49,574 nucleotides of DNA from Anaerolineae bacterium (GCA_023384415.1 JAHDWJ010000004.1:1-49574); one strand, 5' to 3'; counted from the stretch's first letter, positions 1 through 9,044 are shown. Notes: generated by a model from the letters alone, not told the origin. A program made the numbers and translations.

Positions 1-55
1 TATGAAGGATGAATTATGAAGGATGAATTATGAAGGATGAATTATGAAGGATGAA
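1..55. repeat. 14-bp tandem repeat at left edge
   Basis: Three full copies and one partial copy of the 14-mer TATGAAGGATGAAT stand in a row just past the moxR stop codon. Related words recur between genes at 8761-8780, 8999-9028 (reverse complement) and 26925-26959, so this is one of several dispersed simple intergenic repeat families in the window. The array may continue beyond the left edge. Confidence 0.9.
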
Positions 56-71
56 GGTTCACGGCAAACGG

Positions 72-1034
72 CTAACTGTTTCTGAACACAGGCACGGGTA
101 CGGAGCTTAATAACCCCTGGATGATCCCTTCGGCGGCCTGACGGCGGGACCATAAATCTGGTTCCAGGATGAGGCGGTGGCTCAAAGCGGGCACGGCAAA
201 CTGTTTGATGTCATCGGGCACGGTGTAGCTGCGCCCCTCGATGGCGGCCAGGGAGCGGGCCAATTTGAGCAAAGCCAGTGACCCGCGTGGACTGGCCCCC
301 ACGACGACCCGGCTCTCCTGGCGGGTGGCGTTGACCAGGGCAACGATATATTTCTCCAGGTCATCATCTACGGTGACCTCTTCGACAACCTGGCGCATGG
401 CTCGCAGCTCTGCCCCATCAGTTACCGCTTGCAGATGGAAGGCGTCTTGTTTGCGCTGACGGCGGCCGCGTAAAATCGCCTGCTCTTCACTGGCCGAAGG
501 ATAGCCGACGGCGAGCTTCATCATAAACCGATCTAATTGGGCTTCGGGCAAGGGGAAAGTGCCTTCATATTCGATGGGGTTTTGTGTAGCCAGGACGATA
601 AATGGGTCAGGCAGGGGCATCGTCTCCCCTTCGATGGTCACTTGCCGCTCCTGCATTGCTTCCAATAAGGCAGATTGGGTTTTGGGGGACGCCCGGTTGA
701 TCTCATCGGCCAGGACGATGTGGGCGAAGATGGGGCCTTTACGGAGTTCAAACTGGCTGGTGCCCCGGTTGAAAATATACCCCCCGGTGATATCCCCAGG
801 CAGTAGATCAGGGGTGAATTGGATGCGCCGGAAGCTGAGACCCAGGGCGGTGGCGAAGCTGTTAGCCAGCAAGGTTTTGCCCAGGCCGGGATAATCTTCT
901 AATAAAATATGCCCATCGGCCAGGATGGCGGCCATGATGTAGCGCAGGACGGTCTGTTTGCCGATGATCGCTTTTTCGACTTCCTGGATGATGCGGCCGC
1001 TTCGTTCCGCGACCTGGGGGGCAGAGTCAATCAT
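72..1034 (-). CDS. MoxR-family AAA+ ATPase
   Basis: A 320-residue AAA+ ATPase of the MoxR family, cytoplasmic chaperone-like ATPases thought to help mature membrane or periplasmic complexes. The Walker A motif reads YPGLGKT (residues 48-54), Walker B is IVLADEIN (about 106-113), and a sensor-1 region reads LATQNPIEYEGTFPLPEAQ near residue 150. The C-terminal lid domain with PDDIKQFAVPAL is present, so length and domain content are normal. The ATG at 1034 has a GGAG ribosome site and overlaps the end of the upstream gene by 8 bp, implying translational coupling. The two upstream minus-strand genes are membrane proteins, one with DUF4129. In related clusters a DUF58 protein and a transglutaminase-like protein follow; here those would lie beyond the left edge. 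Confidence 0.93.
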   Translation of the reverse strand: MIDSAPQVAERSGRIIQEVEKAIIGKQTVLRYIMAAILADGHILLEDYPGLGKTLLANSFATALGLSFRRIQFTPDLLPGDITGGYIFNRGTSQFELRKGPIFAHIVLADEINRASPKTQSALLEAMQERQVTIEGETMPLPDPFIVLATQNPIEYEGTFPLPEAQLDRFMMKLAVGYPSASEEQAILRGRRQRKQDAFHLQAVTDGAELRAMRQVVEEVTVDDDLEKYIVALVNATRQESRVVVGASPRGSLALLKLARSLAAIEGRSYTVPDDIKQFAVPALSHRLILEPDLWSRRQAAEGIIQGLLSSVPVPVFRNS

Positions 1035-1674
1035 GTTTCATCTCCAATTGTTGTTCTAAATAATGGATAACCTCACGTAAGGTAGGGGATAGGCTGCTTT
1101 GATGGCGGCCGCGCAGCCGTTGGGTCAGGGTGGTAAGCCGGTTTGGGACCGGGGCCAGCAGGTCGCCACTATTGCCTTGGGCCGTATGCTGCTGTAAGAA
1201 TGTGTATACATGGGCCGGAACGCGGCCGCGAGCCTGGGCCATGGCCTCCTGGGTTTGCCATAAGGTCAATGGGGGTTCATGTCCCAAAGATTCCAGGAGC
1301 AAATCTACCAGCAGTCGCTCCAGCCGATGGGCGAAATAGCGGCTATGTTGAGCCTGGGCGGCCAGGCGAGACAGATCTTCAACCCGGCCAAAATACCGAT
1401 TGTTGGTTGCAGCAGGTTGGTTAATGGGGATGTCTCGCTGCCGCAGACTACGTAAGCTGAGGATAAGAGCGGCGAGTAAGAACAGGCTGTACCAAAATGC
1501 CTGGGGTAAAGAGAGGAAGATACGTTGGCTTACCCAAAGCAGATAAAGCAGCCCTGGGGCCAAAGATTGGCGTGCGTATTCGCGGAAGGTGACGGCCAGG
1601 ATGAGGATGAGGGCTGCGGCCGCGAACCCAATGAGCAGCCGTCGCCAGGTGAAAGTGGTTGAGGAAGTAGGCAT
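1027..1674 (-). CDS. Small membrane protein of the MoxR/DUF4129 cluster
   Basis: A 215-residue protein that I do not recognise as a named family. Two hydrophobic segments lie near the N-terminus (about residues 12-28 and 50-72), separated by a short polar loop. The remaining 140 residues are soluble, rich in Arg, Gln and Leu, and predicted mostly helical. It sits between the DUF4129 gene and moxR, overlaps the moxR start by 8 bp, and is probably cotranscribed with both. Position suggests a membrane accessory of the MoxR system; the sequence alone does not show a function. A dispersed repeat (1695-1720) fills the short gap upstream. Confidence 0.75.
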   Translation of the reverse strand: MPTSSTTFTWRRLLIGFAAAALILILAVTFREYARQSLAPGLLYLLWVSQRIFLSLPQAFWYSLFLLAALILSLRSLRQRDIPINQPAATNNRYFGRVEDLSRLAAQAQHSRYFAHRLERLLVDLLLESLGHEPPLTLWQTQEAMAQARGRVPAHVYTFLQQHTAQGNSGDLLAPVPNRLTTLTQRLRGRHQSSLSPTLREVIHYLEQQLEMKHD

Positions 1675-1694
1675 GGAACTGATACGCTTGCGCT

Positions 1695-1720
1695 AACTCG
1701 AAACTAGAAACTCGAAACCC
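1695..1720. repeat. Intergenic repeat word with CTCGAAACTAGAAA
   Basis: A short repeat of the form ACTCGAAACTAGAAACTCG lies in the 29-bp gap between two minus-strand genes and runs into the end of the DUF4129 gene. Its reverse complement, slightly varied, recurs at 25989-26030, and a fragment lies at 26971-26980. Confidence 0.7.
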
Positions 1721-2612
1721 TGCCTGCGGCCGTGATGATGGTTTGCATACAGCCTATGGCTTCCCGTTTTTGCCGTTCGCCAGGGGTGATGTGGCCGTAG
1801 CGAACTTCTTCAAAGAGGCGCGTGAGCCGCTCAACGTCCCGGTGGGGCAGCCCAGCCTGGATGAGTCGGTCCATAAATTCACGGGGGGTCATGCCGTCCT
1901 GGCGGCGGTATCCTTTGCTCATTACAGTCTGGCTCATATCATAGTAAGCCCGGATGACCACATCGCGCAAGTTAGCATCTTCCAGGTGCAGCTGCAGCAA
2001 GGTCGCCTCGGCATCCTGGGCCAACTGCTGCAAGGTAGCGGCCGCAGGGTTGGTGAACCAGCGGTGATAGATGAAAAACCCGGCACCGGCGATGAGCAGG
2101 GCCAGGCTCCCGGCGATAAGCCAGACGAGCCAATCTGGGGGGGGCGCGGCCGCGATTTCATCCCGATTGAACGTTTCTACCCCTTCAAGCAATCCCTCAA
2201 TCTCCAGCGGGGGGCCGCTCTCAGCTTCAATGGGGGTAAAATCATCAGGGGGGGCTGCGGCCGCTAACTGAGTCAGCAACCAATGAGCCGCCCAAATGAA
2301 CAGAGTCAAAAAAAGTAAATTATACAACTCCTCTTTAATTGCCCGCTTGCCCTGGAGAAGGCGAATCACAATAAACAAGAGGCCCAACAGGAAAACCGCC
2401 CCCGTGACAATAGCGACCAATAGGTCTGGGGAAAGGGTGAGGGGAGTGGCCGGGTCCCCAGACCCTATTGGCTCTTCGCTGAGGATGCGAAACGGCCGCC
2501 CGGGCCTTAACTGGAAATCGGAGAGGCCGGCCGCCAGGATGATCAGGGCCAACAGAGCCGGGATCAGCCAAAGGGCGGCTTTAGTTTTGGGGGAAAGAGG
2601 GTGGCGGATCAT
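1704..2612 (-). CDS. DUF4129 domain membrane protein
   Basis: A 302-residue integral membrane protein. Four hydrophobic segments are visible (about residues 13-32, 65-85, 98-117 and 165-187). The soluble C-terminus (about 205-290) matches the DUF4129 pattern: an RDVVIRAYYDM helix, then GMTPREFMDRL, then RLFEEVRYGHI. DUF4129 proteins are commonly encoded beside MoxR, DUF58 and transglutaminase-like genes, and the downstream moxR here fits that. The molecular role of DUF4129 is not established. This looks like the first gene of the three-gene minus-strand operon. No clear ribosome site was seen before the ATG at 2612. Confidence 0.85.
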   Translation of the reverse strand: MIRHPLSPKTKAALWLIPALLALIILAAGLSDFQLRPGRPFRILSEEPIGSGDPATPLTLSPDLLVAIVTGAVFLLGLLFIVIRLLQGKRAIKEELYNLLFLTLFIWAAHWLLTQLAAAAPPDDFTPIEAESGPPLEIEGLLEGVETFNRDEIAAAPPPDWLVWLIAGSLALLIAGAGFFIYHRWFTNPAAATLQQLAQDAEATLLQLHLEDANLRDVVIRAYYDMSQTVMSKGYRRQDGMTPREFMDRLIQAGLPHRDVERLTRLFEEVRYGHITPGERQKREAIGCMQTIITAAGRVSSF

Positions 2613-2914
2613 AGCCTGTATTGGGAAGAGTTAGTAGATCTAAATTTACCAAAGGAGCAGCCGCAGATTAACGCGGCTAAAAACCAAATTTTGGATCTAC
2701 TGAGACTGGAGACTCAGCAAGCTGAAATGATTATTTATCCACAGATGTCACAGATGAGTCCACTGAAAGAAGCCACGAATTTCACGAATGAACACGAATT
2801 TTTCTTTGGTAACTTTGCGCCTTCGCGTCTCTGCGCGACCCTTTTTTAGTAGAGTCACAGATAGACACAGATTTGTTGAGCCATCTGTGAAAATCGGTGT
2901 CATCTGTGGATTGC
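2613..2914. repeat. 302-bp intergenic region built of dispersed repeats
   Basis: No gene is visible. Positions 2751-2803 carry a 53-bp repeat with the words GAAAGAAGCCACGAATTTC and AACACGAATTTTT; it recurs at 10158-10210 with only two differences. At 2814-2838 is a fragment of the 'gcgccttcgcgtctctgcg' family, which in reverse complement resembles the GCCAAGACGC repeats elsewhere. At 2855-2920 several copies of CACAGAT / ATCTGTG form a loose inverted repeat. These may contribute to transcript termination after the minus-strand gene ending at 2915. Confidence 0.75.
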
Positions 2915-5356
2915 TCATTGCGGGCGGGGTTGGGTGGCGTGGGTTTCCCGGCTGGCCATGGTGAGCCGGTGCAAATCGAACAGGTATTGGTTCAGCCCGC
3001 GCACATAGGCATCCAGATAATCTTGAGCGATACGGTGAGCCAGATCGAGATGGCCGGCGGCCGCGAGCATAGCGACATGAGGCCGGAAATCACGCAAGGT
3101 TACTACCATCACTCCATTGGCTGTGGTTAGAACCCCCCAGGCCAATGATTTTTTCTCATTATCATCTTTGGCTGTAATAAACCGGGTGAGGGAGCTGGTT
3201 CGGGCCACCGCGCCAATATTCGAGAATACTTCCCGTCCTTTGATCAAATCATTGAGAACATCGAACTGCCCTGGAATTTTATCTAGCAGTTGGATGAGCG
3301 GCTTGGGCACATGGGCCATGAGCTTGAGTGTGCCCGCGCTGTGGGTAGCTCCAACCTGAGCCGCCTGTTTAATCTGGTTCATCACCACCCCAAAAGCGGC
3401 CAACGTCGCCAGGTAATGCCGCTGCTGGTTATCAAACAGATCATAACTGGCGGCCCGATTGTGGCGGGTCTGATTGTACGCATCCAGCATTCCCATCGTG
3501 CGCTGGTGCAGCCCCCAAAGGTCTAAATCGTTGAGCGGCACCTCAAAGCTAAGGGGATGCACCCGGTCGCCGGGGTTGCGGCGGCTGGCGTCTACGGGGA
3601 TAAGAATGGTAGGGTTAATTTGGGTCGCCTGGGTGATGGTTTGCAGGGTGGCCTGGGCGGCTTCGGCCAGTTCGGGCCGTTGGCTCAATTGGGTCAGTTC
3701 GGCTACCAGGGCGGCATCTGGCTCATAAGTGGCAGCATGGACGGCCCGATAGAGGATGAGCAAATCGTTGACGGTGAGGTTGAGCAGATCGTTGCGCCGT
3801 TTGAATAGTTTACGCAGGGAGAGCATGGCCGGCAGGTTGACCGCTTTGCTCTCGGCACTGGCTTCAGGGGAAACCCGTGCGGCCGCAGCCACCCGCTGCC
3901 GGTCTTCTTCGGTTAGTTGGAAGGTAGGGGAATGGGGGCGAGAAGCGGCTGGCTGGGGCGGGGATAATTTGCTCAAATAGACAGCCCAGGAGAGGGCTTC
4001 ATTGGTCATCATCTCCGCCAGAGCTGCTCCCCAGGTGCCATCAAAAAAGATATGGGATTGATCAAACACCATTGTTTCCCCGGTATCAAACAGGGTCAGA
4101 GGGTGATGACCTACTCCCCGTTCGGCTTGCCGGATTTGGGCCAACGGGCGGCGGGCGGGCTGGGTGTCGAAATTAATGATGATGGGGGTTTGGCGCAGGC
4201 TGTTAAGCTCCTGGCTGAGGGATGGGTCTAATTGGTCGCGCAGTTGGGCCAGGGCGGCTCGTTTCAGGCGAGCCAAAGGGCGCAGTTGGGCCGGGGGTCT
4301 GCTCTCCGCTTGGTCCAGGATGGCGGCGATTTGGGTGCGGATGGTGCCAGCATCTACGGGCTGGTCATTGCCTGGGTGACAAACGGGGATGAAATAATAA
4401 TGCTCCCCTAAAATCAGGCCAATGTTAGCCTTTTGCCAGGCGATTGGGGCACGTTCTTCTTCATAAGGGCCAGGTTTGAGGGTTGCCAGGATGGAAAGCT
4501 GCTGCTGGTAGGCGGGCAAATTTTCGTTGGCGGCCGCGCTGACCTGTTGTCGCCACCTGTTTTTGATTGTTTCGGGGAAATCTCGGGTTGCTCCGGCCAG
4601 ATATTCATTAAATTTGCGCTGACGAAAGGCAGGATAATTCTCTTGCGGCCGCGTCTCATCCGTTCGGCCATAGGGGCGCAACTTTTCCCACTCGGTATAC
4701 AGCCGCCTGGCCTGCCTGGCCTCTGGCATATCTTGGGTCAACTGAACAAAAAAATCCGTATAAACCCGCTCCCGCCACTCATTGGCTAAAATATCCGGGT
4801 ATTGGTGCAAAATATGAATCGCGGCCATCACCCAGGCCGTCATCCGATCTACCGGCGCCATCCGCAGCCCGTGAGCTTTTAGCACTGCATCAAAGCCAAT
4901 TGTTTCATTGGTATGCCGGGCCGTGTCATCTCGCAGGGCATATTCCACATAAAATTGCCACAGCCCTTCCGGGAAGGCGGAATTAGGATCAATTCCGGCC
5001 AGTTGTAACAATTTTTGGTACCCCAGCATGACGGCGGCCGGGCCGGCAAAAAAGGTGGCATAGACCAACCGGTCTACCGTTTGCTCTACCCCCTTAAAAA
5101 TAAGGTTAATATCCCGGCGAATATTGTTGATGGGGGGACGGCGGCCAGAGAGGCGGGCCAGGCCATTCAGGATGACGCCGGGGACATTCCCCGCCGGGAT
5201 GATCCGGGCGATTCGGTTGATAATATTTTCTACTTCAGGCAGGGAAAGGGTTGAAATGTCACGCACCTTTTGCGAAAAGGCGACTGTTTTCAAACTGTTG
5301 CCGGTCAGGCGGGAAGCGTCCTGGAAGCGGCGTTCAATCTCATTGGGCGGATTCAT
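2915..5356 (-). CDS. Large uncharacterised protein with an HxxxDG motif
   Basis: About 813 residues; I do not recognise the family with confidence. I favour the ATG at 5356 (MNPPNEIERRF), although the frame is open to a GTG at 5404 that lacks a ribosome site. No signal peptide or membrane segment is obvious. The first third is helical and contains FYVEYALRDDTARH near residue 145. In the middle, MVFDQSHIFFDGTWGAAL holds an H-x3-D-G motif (H435, D439, counted from this ATG). Choline/carnitine acyltransferases and BAHD-type acyltransferases also use an HxxxD-type active site, so an acyl transfer role is possible but unproven. The gene stands alone between repeats and the RHS remnant. Three or four GCGGCCGC octamers lie in it, as in its neighbours, which argues for long residence. 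Confidence 0.7.
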   Translation of the reverse strand: MNPPNEIERRFQDASRLTGNSLKTVAFSQKVRDISTLSLPEVENIINRIARIIPAGNVPGVILNGLARLSGRRPPINNIRRDINLIFKGVEQTVDRLVYATFFAGPAAVMLGYQKLLQLAGIDPNSAFPEGLWQFYVEYALRDDTARHTNETIGFDAVLKAHGLRMAPVDRMTAWVMAAIHILHQYPDILANEWRERVYTDFFVQLTQDMPEARQARRLYTEWEKLRPYGRTDETRPQENYPAFRQRKFNEYLAGATRDFPETIKNRWRQQVSAAANENLPAYQQQLSILATLKPGPYEEERAPIAWQKANIGLILGEHYYFIPVCHPGNDQPVDAGTIRTQIAAILDQAESRPPAQLRPLARLKRAALAQLRDQLDPSLSQELNSLRQTPIIINFDTQPARRPLAQIRQAERGVGHHPLTLFDTGETMVFDQSHIFFDGTWGAALAEMMTNEALSWAVYLSKLSPPQPAASRPHSPTFQLTEEDRQRVAAAARVSPEASAESKAVNLPAMLSLRKLFKRRNDLLNLTVNDLLILYRAVHAATYEPDAALVAELTQLSQRPELAEAAQATLQTITQATQINPTILIPVDASRRNPGDRVHPLSFEVPLNDLDLWGLHQRTMGMLDAYNQTRHNRAASYDLFDNQQRHYLATLAAFGVVMNQIKQAAQVGATHSAGTLKLMAHVPKPLIQLLDKIPGQFDVLNDLIKGREVFSNIGAVARTSSLTRFITAKDDNEKKSLAWGVLTTANGVMVVTLRDFRPHVAMLAAAGHLDLAHRIAQDYLDAYVRGLNQYLFDLHRLTMASRETHATQPRPQ

Positions 5357-5482
5357 ACGCCTAATTATCGTCTGTTCTGGCGTCCTTGTCGAAACAAATC
5401 TCACGGACCAGTTCAGGCTGGCTGAACATCGGCTGGCACAATTTTTTGTGGGCTTAATAATCCTGCTCGCGGCCGCGAACTG

Positions 5483-6501
5483 TCACAAAGGGCTGGAGTG
5501 GAGAGAAAGCAAAAGCGGAGGTATCTTTGCCGGGTCGCCGGTGATGCGGGTGGCGATGGCCTGCCCGGTCAACAAGTAACTGCTTTTCTTGACTACGGCT
5601 TGTTCCACCCATTTGTAATCACACCGGCTTCCTTCATCCTCCCCCCCTCACAATGGTATTGCCACAGATAGCGGGTCTCTTCCTGGTAAGTGGGGAACGG
5701 GTAGTGGGTCACAGTCTTGCTCACCCCTGGGGTTTCTACGTCGCTGCTGGTGCGCTGCCCCTGGCTGTCATAGCTGAATTGGGTCACGGTGCTGTTGGTG
5801 TTGGCGGTAACTTCGGTGAGCCGGTTTTCGACATCATAACTCTGGCTGTAGGTGGTGCTGCCCAATTTGCGGGTAATCATGTTGCCGTTGTTGTCGTAAC
5901 AGAAATAGTCACTGCTACCCACTTTACGCACGGCGTGGGGGAACGGCTGGCTGGGGGGGGTGCCGCAGTTGGTGTGCCAGCTGCTGTAATCGTAGCTGCC
6001 ACTGCCCAGGCTGGTCAGGTTGCCCAATTTATCGTAACTGTAGGTGTGATTGTAGCTGGCTACCCCGCTGATGCTGCCGCTGCCGCTGGCCGTTTTGAGC
6101 CGGTTTAGGGCATCGTAGGTGTAGCTTTGGCTGTCACTCACCCCAGAGGTTAGCTGGATGGTCTGACCCAGGATGTTGCCGGCTTTGTCGTAGCTGTAGC
6201 TGAAATTGGGCAGGGAATCGTACAAAGCTCCATGCTGGATGCTGCTGAGGCGGAAGTTGTTGTTGCCGGGGCCGCTGTTGCCGCTGCCGTTGTAATAGCT
6301 GTAGCTGCTAGTGAAGCTGCTCCGTACCAATGAGACCATCTGACCCCGCTGGTTGTAGGTGACATTGCTAACCAGGGTATCGCTCCTAGCCGCCAGGCTG
6401 TTCTTTCCCTCATGGTCGTAGCCGATGGTCACGGTTTCGTTGGTGGGGTAGGTGAAGGTATTGGGTGTTGCGGCCGCGTTCCAGGGCTTGCTCCTGGTTA
6501 G
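5483..6501 (-). pseudogene. RHS/YD-repeat protein remnant with a frameshift
   Basis: The longest open segment (GTG at 6432 to a stop at 5593) encodes six or more YD repeats, for example YSYDKAGNI, YTYDALNRL, YCYDNNGNM and FSYDSQGQR. RHS-like sequence already precedes that GTG in frame (NTFTYPTNETV) up to a TAG at 6502-6504, so the true N-terminus is missing. The frame closes after NGWNKP, but a different frame continues at once with VVKKSSYLLTGQAIATR and ITGDP, typical of RHS core-proximal sequence, before stopping near 5483. A one-base loss near 5600 would explain this. The polymorphic core domain and toxin tip are absent. RHS proteins are secreted or surface polymorphic toxins; this one is decayed, barring an assembly error. 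Confidence 0.82.
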
Positions 6502-6695
6502 CTATGGTAATAAATATGGGGCAACGGTGAGGCAAGTTGGAAGGGTAAAGTGGTAAATCTACAGACAAGCAAGAGCATAATCGTCATTGGTTAAAGTCTC
6601 AAGAATAGGTTTTACTACAAAATTATTATTGTCTTTGGATATGTACAATCATTGCAAGGTGTATATGCCAGAATCATCTGTAAATTATGCGGTGC
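6502..6695. other. AT-rich gap without recognisable gene
   Basis: About 195 bp between the RHS remnant and the P450 gene are clearly richer in A and T than the surroundings and lack the GCGGCCGC octamer. The short plus-strand frame here resembles nothing. The region may be residue from whatever mobile or decayed DNA brought in or trimmed the RHS gene. Confidence 0.5.
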
Positions 6696-7898
6696 TTATA
6701 AGCGCAAATATAAATGATTTAACCCACGAAAGAGGACACCGGAGCGCCAGGTTAGACGGTTGGGATTGGTAAGCAATTGTAGGTGAGGAAAGCGGCTGAA
6801 CAGGGTGTGCAAGGCGATTTCCCCTTCCAGGCGGGCCAGGGGAGCGCCCAGGCAGTAATGGATGCCCAGGCCAAAAGCGAGGTGTTTGTTTTCGCTGCGG
6901 CCGATGTCGAGGTGATCTGGATATGGGAACGCGGCCGTGTCCCGGTTAGCCGAACTAAAAACCAGCCGCACCACATCTCCCCGCTGCATGGTGTGCCCTT
7001 TGTACACAACCGTCTGCCCAACCCAACGAGTCGTAGACGTTTCCACCGGGCCATCGTAGCGGAGCAACTCTTCAACCGCTGGCCCCCACAAGGTCGGGTT
7101 TTCCTGGAGCAGGGCCAACTGCTCCGGGTTTTGTATTAACGCGAAGGCCCCGTTGCCGATCAGGTTGACGGTTGTTTCGTGACCAGTGACGATGAGTAGG
7201 GCCACCATGCTGGAAAGTTCTGTTTCGCTGAGGCGGTCCCCTGAGCTTTCGGCCTGAACTAACGCGGTGATGAGATCGTCACGCGGTCGCAGCTCCCGCT
7301 CCTTAAACAAAGCCGACAGATAAGCCAGCAGTCCCTTTATCTTCTGTTTGCGTACCTTGTAGCTGTGCCCTCGGCTTCCTGGGGAGATAATCGCCTGGGA
7401 CCACTCAGCTACCTGCTCCCGGTCACCTTCGGGGATGCCCAGCAGGTCGGCGATCATGGCAACAGGCAGGGGCAGGGCGTAATCGGCGATGAGGTCCATC
7501 TGGCCAAAGGGGGTTACCCGGTCAAGCAGGGTGTGGGCGAATTGTTGCAGGCGCGGCCGCAAATTTTCAATCCGCCTGGGGGTAAACGCCTGGTTCACCA
7601 ACCCGCGCAGCCGTGTATGGTCTGGGGGATCGGCAAAGAGCATATTCTCGTTAATAAGCTGGTGGGTATTGGTTCGGCGGGCCGGGTTCAGCTGCTCCGG
7701 GGGCAGGGCATGGCGAATATCCTTGACGAAATGTACATTGTCCCGCAGCATCGCCACAACATCCTCATATCGGGTTACATACCAGATGGTACTCCCATTG
7801 GGGGCATGGTGGGCATAAATGGGATCATCCTGCCGCATCCGGGCAAACGTAGCAAACGGATCCGCCTTAAACGCCGTGCTAAACAAATCATACACCAT
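6696..7898 (-). CDS. Cytochrome P450
   Basis: A 400-residue soluble bacterial-type P450 monooxygenase. The I-helix oxygen-binding motif reads VTGHETT (about residues 240-246), the K-helix ExxR is EELLR, and the heme loop is FGLGIHYCLGAPLAR with the thiolate ligand at C349. The early segment FADPPDHTRLRGLVNQAFTP is typical of the CYP107/CYP105-like class. Substrate cannot be told from sequence. No ferredoxin or reductase gene is adjacent, so electron partners must be encoded elsewhere. The gene is monocistronic: its downstream side faces an RHS remnant and its upstream side a repeat-rich spacer. Two or so GCGGCCGC-like sites, one perfect (7553), lie within it. Confidence 0.95.
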   Translation of the reverse strand: MVYDLFSTAFKADPFATFARMRQDDPIYAHHAPNGSTIWYVTRYEDVVAMLRDNVHFVKDIRHALPPEQLNPARRTNTHQLINENMLFADPPDHTRLRGLVNQAFTPRRIENLRPRLQQFAHTLLDRVTPFGQMDLIADYALPLPVAMIADLLGIPEGDREQVAEWSQAIISPGSRGHSYKVRKQKIKGLLAYLSALFKERELRPRDDLITALVQAESSGDRLSETELSSMVALLIVTGHETTVNLIGNGAFALIQNPEQLALLQENPTLWGPAVEELLRYDGPVETSTTRWVGQTVVYKGHTMQRGDVVRLVFSSANRDTAAFPYPDHLDIGRSENKHLAFGLGIHYCLGAPLARLEGEIALHTLFSRFPHLQLLTNPNRLTWRSGVLFRGLNHLYLRL

Positions 7899-7999
7899 AC
7901 CGGGTATGATACCTGAATTGGCCGTCGGTGAGTAAGCGAGTAGGCGAGTTTGCGTGTTGTAGGATCGCCTGGCGGTGGGATCGCCCGGTGATTAGGATC

Positions 8000-8098
8000 G
8001 CCCGGCGGTTCCACCGCCGGGCTAAAAATACGAAGCCCTACCGGGCTGCGGCCGCAGGCCAACGGCCTTTGCCTTTTTAGTTTACGTCCGGGCGGGTC
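8000..8098. repeat. Hairpin-rich dispersed repeat / terminator
   Basis: A perfect 10-bp stem with a 3-base loop (GCCCGGCGGT, 8000-8009, pairing with ACCGCCGGGC, 8013-8022) is followed by TAAAAATA. A second small hairpin, AGCCC-TACC-GGGCT, follows near 8034. The rest (CTACCGGGCTGC ... GGCCTTTGC ... TCCGGGCGGG) recurs at 34669-34740. It lies just downstream of the minus-strand gene ending at 8102 and could terminate its transcript; on the minus strand the AGCCC stem is followed by TCGTATTTTT. Confidence 0.65.
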
Positions 8099-8101
8099 TC
8101 C

Positions 8102-8746
8102 TCAATTTCTCGATCTCCCCCGCTCCGCATACCACCGCTCTACCCGCATAATCAGTTCGGGATAAGTCAGAAAATTTCCTTTTTCATCCTCAAAATGGCC
8201 GTTCAGAATCACCTGGGGCCGGCCGGCTACATCCAACAGATAAACAGTGTACCGGCTGAGGAAATCCCATAGTGAAACCCAACGGCGGATGCGGCCTGGG
8301 TTGCGATCTTTATCCCATTCCGCTACCAACCTTTCACTGTTGCGCCTTGCCCCTCGTTTGTTACCACTGGGGCCGATGCGCCTGACCTTTAACTCCACCA
8401 AAGCCTCAACCGGAATCCTATACCGGGTGGGGCCAGTCAGGCTCCAACTGCGGTAGGTCAGATAGTCTGGGGTGAGGACAAGGCCATCCCGAAAAAGCCC
8501 GAAACGGCGGAGCAAAGCGGCTCTTGGCGTCGCCAGCCCCTCATCTGCCAGGCGGAGGGACAGCAGGCCAAAAACGATGATGACCAGAGCCGCTTCTCCG
8601 GTGGGCCACCTCCCATCGCGGATGTGGGTGACTATCCCGCCAACCACGATGATACTCATCATAAGTGTCGCCAGGAGCATTAACACGCTGTACCCCCAGG
8701 CTAAAAACCCCCGTCGGTAAGCTGGTAAGAATAGTTGATCAGACAT
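8102..8746 (-). CDS. Hypothetical membrane-anchored protein, possibly PH-like
   Basis: A 214-residue protein with two hydrophobic segments near the N-terminus (about residues 15-38 and 45-65) and a soluble remainder. The segment DGLVLTPDYLTYRSW followed by YRIPVEALVELKVRR resembles the first strands of bacterial PH-like (DUF304-type) domains, which often sit behind a pair of transmembrane helices; this is a weak, unverified resemblance. The ATG at 8746 has an AAGGGGG ribosome site 8 bases upstream. No operon partner is visible. The gene contains no GCGGCCGC octamer, unlike most neighbours of similar size. The function is unknown. Confidence 0.7.
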   Translation of the reverse strand: MSDQLFLPAYRRGFLAWGYSVLMLLATLMMSIIVVGGIVTHIRDGRWPTGEAALVIIVFGLLSLRLADEGLATPRAALLRRFGLFRDGLVLTPDYLTYRSWSLTGPTRYRIPVEALVELKVRRIGPSGNKRGARRNSERLVAEWDKDRNPGRIRRWVSLWDFLSRYTVYLLDVAGRPQVILNGHFEDEKGNFLTYPELIMRVERWYAERGRSRN

Positions 8747-8760
8747 AATGTACCCCCTTG

Positions 8761-9028
8761 GGAAGGATGAAGGATGAAGATTAGGTTACCCGGCTACTGG
8801 CAAACTCGCCTACTCACACCTTTGTCTAGAGGATAATCATTAAGCGATCCGATAACGATCCATTGTTGTGGTGCAAGCAAAAATCCAAAACCGTCAATCG
8901 TAAATGGTGTAGCGACATCATGCCGGAATGGGGGCGTTGTGTTAAACTAAACTGGGAATTGGTCTGGGAAAATAAGCCGGGACGAGGGAAGATATAGTTC
9001 ATCCTTCATCCCTCATCCTTCATAATTC
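8761..9028. repeat. Intergenic repeat words around 8.8-9.0 kb
   Basis: Positions 8761-8780 carry GAAGGATGAAGGATGAAG and 8999-9028 the reverse complement form CCTTCATCCCTCATCCTTC, both of the same family as the array at 1-55. Positions 8889-8910 carry a CGTCAATCGTAAATGG word shared with 13307-13338 and 21551-21619. No gene or strong promoter was recognised in this 292-bp gap between divergent genes. Confidence 0.7.
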
Positions 9029-9044
9029 AACAAGGGGAATGATG

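Noticed and set aside
1..55. Possible CRISPR array
   Set aside because: The units abut without spacers and are 14 bp long, so this is a simple tandem repeat.
6587..6772. Small plus-strand gene in the AT-rich gap
   Set aside because: 61 codons with no ribosome site or recognisable sequence, overlapping the end of the P450 gene.
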